A stretch of 64,000 nt of DNA from Stenotrophomonas rhizophila (GTDB lineage Bacteria > Pseudomonadota > Gammaproteobacteria > Xanthomonadales > Xanthomonadaceae), in NCBI RefSeq assembly GCF_000661955.1, contig NZ_CP007597.1, positions 2,396,964-2,460,963 of the forward strand, in the 5' to 3' direction. Positions 58,997 through 64,000 of this stretch are shown here, one piece after another. Within the stretch, counting starts at the first letter, position 1, and each line of letters starts with the position of its first letter. The notes under the pieces are model-generated. The model was given only the letters and a program-made list of their open reading frames with translations. It ran no database searches and was not told where the DNA came from. The translations under genes and the position numbers were made by a program.

Positions 58997-61267
58997 ATGA
59001 ATCTGATCAGCCGCTGGAACCAGTACTTCTCCAACCTGTCCGTCAGGCGCAAGCTCAACCTGCTCACCGCGTTGATCGCCGTCGGCGTCATCGCCCTGGC
59101 CGTGATCGCCGCGCGCATGCAGTACCTGGACCTCACCGATACCCGCAAGGACAGCCTGAAGATCCAGGTCGAACTCACCTACGGCATCCTGGACCACTAC
59201 CATCGCCTGGCCGAAACCGGCGAGCTGACCGAACCGGCCGCCAAGGCTGCCGCACTGGAAGCGCTCGCGCGCATGCGCGCCGACAGCGACGCCTACTACT
59301 ACAGCGTCTACGACACCCAGTACCGTGTGCTCATGCATCCGTTCCGCAAGGACCTGATCGGCAAGGACATGCAGGCGTTCCGCTCCGAGGACGGCGTGCA
59401 GCTGTTCCACGACCTGGTGCAGGTCGCCCGCCAGGGTGGCGGCGTGGTCTCCTACAAGTGGGCCAAGGCCGGTGCCGAAGGCCTGTACGACAAGTCGTCC
59501 TACGCTGGCCTGTACAAGCCCTGGCAGTGGGTCATCAGCAGCGGCGTGTACATGGAAGACGTACAGCGCCAGGCGCTGGTGTTCACCGCCATCATGACCG
59601 CCAGCGGCGGCGCCATGGTGCTGATCGTGCTGGCCCTGAGCTGGCTGATCGGCAACCGCATCACCCTGCCGCTGCGCCAGGCCACCCAGGTGGCCGAGAG
59701 CATCGCCGCCGGCAAGCTCGACAGCCGCATCGGTGCCCAGGCCCACGACGAACCGGGCCGCCTGCTGGAAAGCATGGCGCGCATGCAGCAGCAGCTGCAC
59801 GCGGTGATCAGCGGCCAGCGCGACATGGCCAGCCGCCACGACGCCGGCCAGACCAGCTTCCGCATGGACGAAAGCGCCTTCCCCGGCGAGTACGGGCTGA
59901 TGGTGCATGAAACCAACACCCTGGTCGGCGCGCACGTGCAGACCATGCAGAACGTCCTGCAGGTGGTGCAGCGCTACGCGGTGGGCGACCTGTCCGCCGA
60001 GATCGCGCGCTACCCCGGCGAGAAGGCAGCCATCACCGACACCGTCGATTCGGTCAAGCAGAACCTGGCCAGCATCAATGCCGAGATCAAGCGACTGGGC
60101 GCGGCGGCGGCGGCCGGTGACTTCAGCCAGCGCGGCGACACCGCCCGCTTCGACCACGACTTCCGCCTAATGATCGCCAACCTCAACGCGATGATGCAGG
60201 TCAGCGACGACAACCTGGGCAAGCTCTCGCAGCTGCTCTCGGGCATCGCCGAAGGCGACCTCACCGTGCGCATGCACGGCGACTTCCAGGGCGTGTTCGC
60301 CAGCATGCGCGACGATGCCAACGCCACCGTCTCCCAGCTGACCCAGATCGTCGGCCAGATCCAGACCGCGGCGGGCAGCATCAACCAAGCCGCTGGCGAG
60401 ATCGCCAGCGGCAACAGCGACCTGTCGCGCCGTACCGAACAGCAGGCCGCCAACCTGGAAGAAACCGCGGCCTCGATGGAGGAGCTGACCTCCACCGTGC
60501 GCCAGAACGCCGAACACGCCCGCCAGGCCAACCAGCTGGCCATCGGCGCGCACGGCGTGGCCAGCCAGGGTGGCGAGGTGGTCGGCCAGGTGGTCACCAC
60601 GATGAGCGCGATCGAAGCCAGCTCCAAGCGCATCGCCGAGATCATCTCGGTCATCGACGGCATCGCCTTCCAGACCAACATCCTGGCACTGAACGCGGCC
60701 GTGGAAGCCGCGCGTGCCGGCGAACAGGGCCGCGGCTTCGCCGTGGTCGCCTCCGAAGTGCGCACCCTGGCCCAGCGCTCGGCCGGTGCGGCCAAGGAGA
60801 TCAAGGGCCTGATCGACGACTCGGTGGCCAGCGTGGCCGACGGCTCGGCGCTGGTGCGCAAGGCCGGCACCACCATGGGCGAGATCGTCGCCTCGGTGCA
60901 GCGCGTGACCGACATCATGGCCGAGATCTCCGCTGCCTCGCAGGAACAGTCGGCCGGCATCGACCAGGTCAACCAGACCGTGGTGCAGATGGACGAGACC
61001 ACCCAGCAGAACGCCGCACTGGTCGAGGAAGCCACCGCCGCAGCGCGTGCGATGGAAGAACAGGCCGGCCAGCTGTCCGACGCCGTGGCCATCTTCCGCC
61101 TGGACAACCACGTGGCCGCCGCCGTCAGCGCGGTCACCGCGCGCGTGGTGGTGCCCGCCCCGGCACGGCCTGCCGCCCGTCCGGCCGCGCCCAGCCCGGT
61201 ACGTGCCGCACCCGCCCCGCGTGCGCCGCGCACCACGCCGGACGACGGCAACTGGCAAGAGTTCTGA
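58997..61267 (+). CDS. Methyl-accepting chemotaxis protein with Cache sensor
   Basis: 756-residue receptor. Between transmembrane helices near 20-40 and 195-218 lies a single Cache (sCache_2) domain: [27 protein letters not shown] and [17 protein letters not shown] are typical. Such domains bind small ligands such as organic acids; the ligand here is unknown. HAMP repeats and the signalling domain follow, ending GNWQEF. The start is fixed by the FliA promoter upstream. cheR follows within 55 bases. Confidence 0.95.
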   Translation: MNLISRWNQYFSNLSVRRKLNLLTALIAVGVIALAVIAARMQYLDLTDTRKDSLKIQVELTYGILDHYHRLAETGELTEPAAKAAALEALARMRADSDAYYYSVYDTQYRVLMHPFRKDLIGKDMQAFRSEDGVQLFHDLVQVARQGGGVVSYKWAKAGAEGLYDKSSYAGLYKPWQWVISSGVYMEDVQRQALVFTAIMTASGGAMVLIVLALSWLIGNRITLPLRQATQVAESIAAGKLDSRIGAQAHDEPGRLLESMARMQQQLHAVISGQRDMASRHDAGQTSFRMDESAFPGEYGLMVHETNTLVGAHVQTMQNVLQVVQRYAVGDLSAEIARYPGEKAAITDTVDSVKQNLASINAEIKRLGAAAAAGDFSQRGDTARFDHDFRLMIANLNAMMQVSDDNLGKLSQLLSGIAEGDLTVRMHGDFQGVFASMRDDANATVSQLTQIVGQIQTAAGSINQAAGEIASGNSDLSRRTEQQAANLEETAASMEELTSTVRQNAEHARQANQLAIGAHGVASQGGEVVGQVVTTMSAIEASSKRIAEIISVIDGIAFQTNILALNAAVEAARAGEQGRGFAVVASEVRTLAQRSAGAAKEIKGLIDDSVASVADGSALVRKAGTTMGEIVASVQRVTDIMAEISAASQEQSAGIDQVNQTVVQMDETTQQNAALVEEATAAARAMEEQAGQLSDAVAIFRLDNHVAAAVSAVTARVVVPAPARPAARPAAPSPVRAAPAPRAPRTTPDDGNWQEF

Positions 61268-61321
61268 GCCTTCGCGGCGGCCACCCGGCCGCCGCCTCCC
61301 CACCCTCCTTCGAGTCCGCCC

Positions 61322-62185
61322 GTGTCCACGCCTTCTGCCCCTGCCACCACCGCCCAGAACGGCCGCGAATTCGAGTTCGCCGATCGTGATTTCCGCCGCG
61401 TCTGCGACCTGATCTACCAGCGTGTCGGCATCTCGCTGGCACCGGCCAAGCGCGACATGGTCTACGGCCGCCTGTCGCGGCGCCTGCGGGCGCTGGGCCT
61501 GCGCAACTTCCACGACTACCTGGATCAGCTCGAACGCGACGGTGGCGACGAATGGCAGGCGTTCACCAACGCACTGACCACCAACCTCACCGCGTTCTTC
61601 CGCGAACCGCACCACTTCGAAAAGCTCGACACCGAACTGCGCGCGCGGTCCGGCCACGGCACCCTGCAGCTGTGGTCGTGCGCGGCCTCCACCGGCGAGG
61701 AGCCTTACTCCATGGCCATCACCGCCTGCGAAGCCTTCGGCACGCTCAAGCCGCCGGTACGGATCCTCGCCACCGACGTGGACACCCAGGTCCTGGCCAC
61801 CGCCAGCCGCGGTGTGTACGCCATCGACCGGGTGTCCGGACTCGACCCGGCGATCAAGAAGCGCTATTTCCAGCGCGGCAGCGGTCCCAACGAAGGCAGC
61901 TGCCGGGTCAACCCGGCCCTGCGCGACCTGATCGACTTCCGCCCGCTCAACCTGCTCAGCAGCCGCTACGACGTCGGCGGCCCGTTCGATGCGTTGTTCT
62001 GCCGCAACGTGATGATCTATTTCGACAAGCCCACCCAGCGCGGCATCCTGTCGCGGCTGATCCAGCACATGGGCGATGACGGCTTGCTCTACACCGGCCA
62101 CTCGGAGAACTACCTGCACGCCGCCGACCTGATCCAGCCGTGCGGGCGCACGTTGTACAAACGCGCCCCCGGAGCCCCGGTATGA
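61322..62185 (+). CDS. cheR: Chemoreceptor methyltransferase CheR
   Basis: 287-residue SAM-dependent glutamate methyltransferase acting on receptors. The N-terminal helical domain and [15 protein letters not shown] precede the SAM motif [17 protein letters not shown]. The beta-subdomain that holds receptor tethers is present ([19 protein letters not shown]), followed by [13 protein letters not shown]. This agrees with the xWxxF ends of the three receptors. The start is GTG; the stop overlaps cheD. Confidence 0.96.
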   Translation: MSTPSAPATTAQNGREFEFADRDFRRVCDLIYQRVGISLAPAKRDMVYGRLSRRLRALGLRNFHDYLDQLERDGGDEWQAFTNALTTNLTAFFREPHHFEKLDTELRARSGHGTLQLWSCAASTGEEPYSMAITACEAFGTLKPPVRILATDVDTQVLATASRGVYAIDRVSGLDPAIKKRYFQRGSGPNEGSCRVNPALRDLIDFRPLNLLSSRYDVGGPFDALFCRNVMIYFDKPTQRGILSRLIQHMGDDGLLYTGHSENYLHAADLIQPCGRTLYKRAPGAPV

Positions 62186-62778
62186 ACGCCGTGATCCGCA
62201 ATGACGATGTGATGCGCTACTTCGACAGCCGCTTCAAGGTAACGGCCGCCAAGTTGTTGCCCACCCAGTACCTGGTGGTGGACGACGACACCGCACTGAC
62301 CACCACGCTAGGTTCGTGCGTGGCCGCCTGCCTGCGCGACCCGGTGCTGAAGATCGGCGGGATGAACCACTTCCTGCTGCCCGAGGGAAACGTCGGCGAC
62401 GGCGCGCCCGCCCGCTATGGCAGCTATGCCATGGAACTGCTGATCAACGACCTGCTCAAGCGCGGCGCACACCGCAAGCGCCTGGAAGCCAAGGTCTTCG
62501 GCGGCGCCAACGTGTTGAAGGGCTTCACCAGCAACCCGGTGGGCACGCGTAACGCCGAGTTCGTGCGCCAGTACCTGCAGGCCGAGCACATCCCGGTGCT
62601 GGCCGAGGACCTGTGCGGCATCCATCCGCGCAAGGTGTGGTTCTTCGCCGATACCGGCCGGGTGGTCGTGCAGCGCCTGCCGCATGCCCATGAAGCCGAA
62701 GTGGCCGCCACCGAATCGGCCGTGCGCGCCCGCCTGTCCAAGGCCCCGGTCACCGGTGGCGTGGAGCTATTCGAATGA
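62182..62778 (+). CDS. cheD: Chemoreceptor glutamine deamidase CheD
   Basis: 198-residue deamidase that converts receptor Gln to Glu. The catalytic Cys46 ([11 protein letters not shown]) and His63 ([10 protein letters not shown]) are present, with FGGANVLKG later. It is translationally coupled to cheR and cheB by 4-base overlaps. Confidence 0.95.
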   Translation: MNAVIRNDDVMRYFDSRFKVTAAKLLPTQYLVVDDDTALTTTLGSCVAACLRDPVLKIGGMNHFLLPEGNVGDGAPARYGSYAMELLINDLLKRGAHRKRLEAKVFGGANVLKGFTSNPVGTRNAEFVRQYLQAEHIPVLAEDLCGIHPRKVWFFADTGRVVVQRLPHAHEAEVAATESAVRARLSKAPVTGGVELFE

Positions 62779-63845
62779 CCCAGACCGGCCCCTGTCGCGT
62801 GCTGATCGTCGACGACTCCGCCGTGGTACGGCAGATGCTCAGCGAAATCCTCGCCAGCGACCGCGATATCGAGGTGGTCGGCACCGCCGCCGACCCGTTG
62901 CTGGCCCGCGAGAAGATCAAGCGCCTGGCCCCGGACGTGATTACCCTGGACGTCGAAATGCCGCGCATGGACGGCCTGGCGTTCCTGGAAAACCTGATGC
63001 GGCTGCACCCGTTGCCGGTGGTGATGATCTCCTCGCTGACCGAGCGTGGCGCCGACACCACCCTGCAGGCGCTGGCGCTGGGCGCGGTGGATTTCGTGTC
63101 CAAGCCGAAATTTGACGTCGCCCGCGGGCTGCAGGCCTATGCCGAAGAGATCATCGGCAAGGTCAAGATGGCCGCGCGCTCCCGCGTGCGTACCCTCGCC
63201 CGCCCCAGCGCTCCGCGCATCACCCTGGACGCGGTGGCCCCGGCCGCCACGCCGCGCGCGATCCAGTTCCGCACCACCGACCGCCTGATCGCCATCGGCG
63301 CCTCGGCCGGTGGCACCGAAGCCCTGCGCGTGGTGCTGGAAGGCATGCCGGCCGACGCGCCGGCAGTGGTGATGACCCAGCACTTGCCCGCCACCTTCAG
63401 CACCCCGTTCGCCGAACGCCTGGACCGCCATTCGGCGATGTCCGTGCGCGAAGCCAGCGACGGTGAAGCGGTACTGCCTGGCCACGCCTACCTCCCGCCC
63501 GGCGGCAAGCACTTGCGGATCATCCGCGACGGTGCGCGCTGGCGCTGCCGCGTCGACGACGGCCCGGCCGTGAACCGGCACAAGCCGGCGGTGGACGTGC
63601 TGTTCCGTTCGGTGGCCGAAAGCGCCGGCGCCAACGCGATCGGCGCGATCCTCACCGGCATGGGCGACGACGGCGCACGCGGCCTGCTGGAACTGCGCAA
63701 CGCCGGCGCCCCCACCCTCGTGCAGGACGAAGCCACCAGCGTGGTCTGGGGCATGCCCGGCGCGGCCTACAAGCTCGGTGCCACTGAAGAAATGGTGCCG
63801 CTGGAACGCATCGCCGAACGACTGATGGCCATGGCCCGCGCATAA
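62775..63845 (+). CDS. cheB: Chemoreceptor methylesterase CheB
   Basis: 356-residue response regulator-enzyme that demethylates receptors. The receiver has Asp59 ([11 protein letters not shown]) and Lys in VSKPK. The methylesterase domain has the catalytic Ser177 ([11 protein letters not shown]), His203 ([10 protein letters not shown]) and Asp299 ([12 protein letters not shown]). It is the last gene of the cheR-cheD-cheB unit. Confidence 0.97.
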   Translation: MTQTGPCRVLIVDDSAVVRQMLSEILASDRDIEVVGTAADPLLAREKIKRLAPDVITLDVEMPRMDGLAFLENLMRLHPLPVVMISSLTERGADTTLQALALGAVDFVSKPKFDVARGLQAYAEEIIGKVKMAARSRVRTLARPSAPRITLDAVAPAATPRAIQFRTTDRLIAIGASAGGTEALRVVLEGMPADAPAVVMTQHLPATFSTPFAERLDRHSAMSVREASDGEAVLPGHAYLPPGGKHLRIIRDGARWRCRVDDGPAVNRHKPAVDVLFRSVAESAGANAIGAILTGMGDDGARGLLELRNAGAPTLVQDEATSVVWGMPGAAYKLGATEEMVPLERIAERLMAMARA

Positions 63846-63874
63846 CGCATGCCCGGCGGCACACCACCAGCCAC

Positions 63875-63975
63875 GTAGCGCCGGGCTCTGCCCGGCCGTC
63901 CGAATCACGTAGCGCCGGGCTCTGCCCGGCTGGGGCGGTCCGCGCGAACGGCAGCCGGGCAGAGCCCGGCGCTAC
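63875..63975 (+). repeat. SMAG-type palindromes after cheB
   Basis: Two direct copies (63875-63896 and 63909-63930; GTAGCGCCGGGCTCTGCCCG) and one inverted copy (63954-63975). The inverted pair may form a large stem-loop ending the cheB transcript. Confidence 0.8.
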
Positions 63976-64000
63976 GGAATCTACGCATCACAACAAAAAA

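Overview
The window is a high-GC, almost gap-free block of polar-flagellum and chemotaxis genes from a gammaproteobacterium of the Xanthomonadaceae, most likely Stenotrophomonas. Evidence: the order fliC-fliC-fliD-fliS / rpoN-fleQ / fliEFGHIJK / fliLMNOPQR / flhB-flhA-flhF-fleN-fliA / cheY-cheZ-cheA / motC-motD-parC-parP; the FleQ/FleN/FlhF set typical of polar flagellates; and many short palindromic repeats headed by GTAG, the hallmark of Stenotrophomonas SMAG-type REP elements. All genes lie on the + strand.

Layout. 1-4.9 kb: two flagellins (the first cut by the window edge), cap FliD, chaperone FliS, a FliT-like protein and an atypical PilZ protein. 5-9.2 kb: a NarL-type regulator, RpoN, a receiver-only regulator and FleQ. 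10.1-21.5 kb: basal body, export apparatus and switch (fliE to fliR). 21.7-23.8 kb: an MHYT-GGDEF-EAL protein for cyclic-di-GMP turnover. 23.9-34.0 kb: a compact four-gene operon that is not flagellar. 34.1-43.7 kb: flhB to the first cheA. 43.8-47.7 kb: motCD, parC and parP. 47.9-63.8 kb: a STAS protein, CheY, a second CheA, three chemoreceptors, a YcgR-type PilZ brake, CheW, CheR, CheD and CheB.

Regulation can be read partly from sequence. Four GG-N10-GC sigma-54 promoters precede fliD, fliE, fliL and flhB. Four good FliA (sigma-28) promoters precede motC, the STAS gene, the PilZ brake and the third chemoreceptor; two weaker ones precede fliS and the first chemoreceptor. This fits a FleQ/RpoN to FliA cascade, with RpoN, FleQ and FliA all encoded here.

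The most unusual content is the four-gene operon (about 23,880-34,033) between the GGDEF-EAL gene and flhB. It encodes a ClpB-type AAA+ ATPase with a degenerate first half, an NrdG-like radical-SAM activase, a 2,100-residue protein (zinc ribbons, degenerate kinase, superfamily 1 helicase, C-terminal nuclease-like fold) and an unrecognised helical protein. Starts and stops overlap or nearly touch, and the flhB sigma-54 promoter begins just after its last stop codon. The domain set resembles DNA/RNA-processing conflict or phage-defence systems (a Mokosh-like kinase-helicase combined with an AAA+ unfoldase and a radical-SAM enzyme), and I regard it as the candidate undescribed system. Other notable points are a 35-residue tandem repeat inside ParP, a 46-bp tandem array between fliK and fliL, a mosaic of long inverted repeats before cheW, and conversion-like identity between flagellin tails and between receptor signalling domains.
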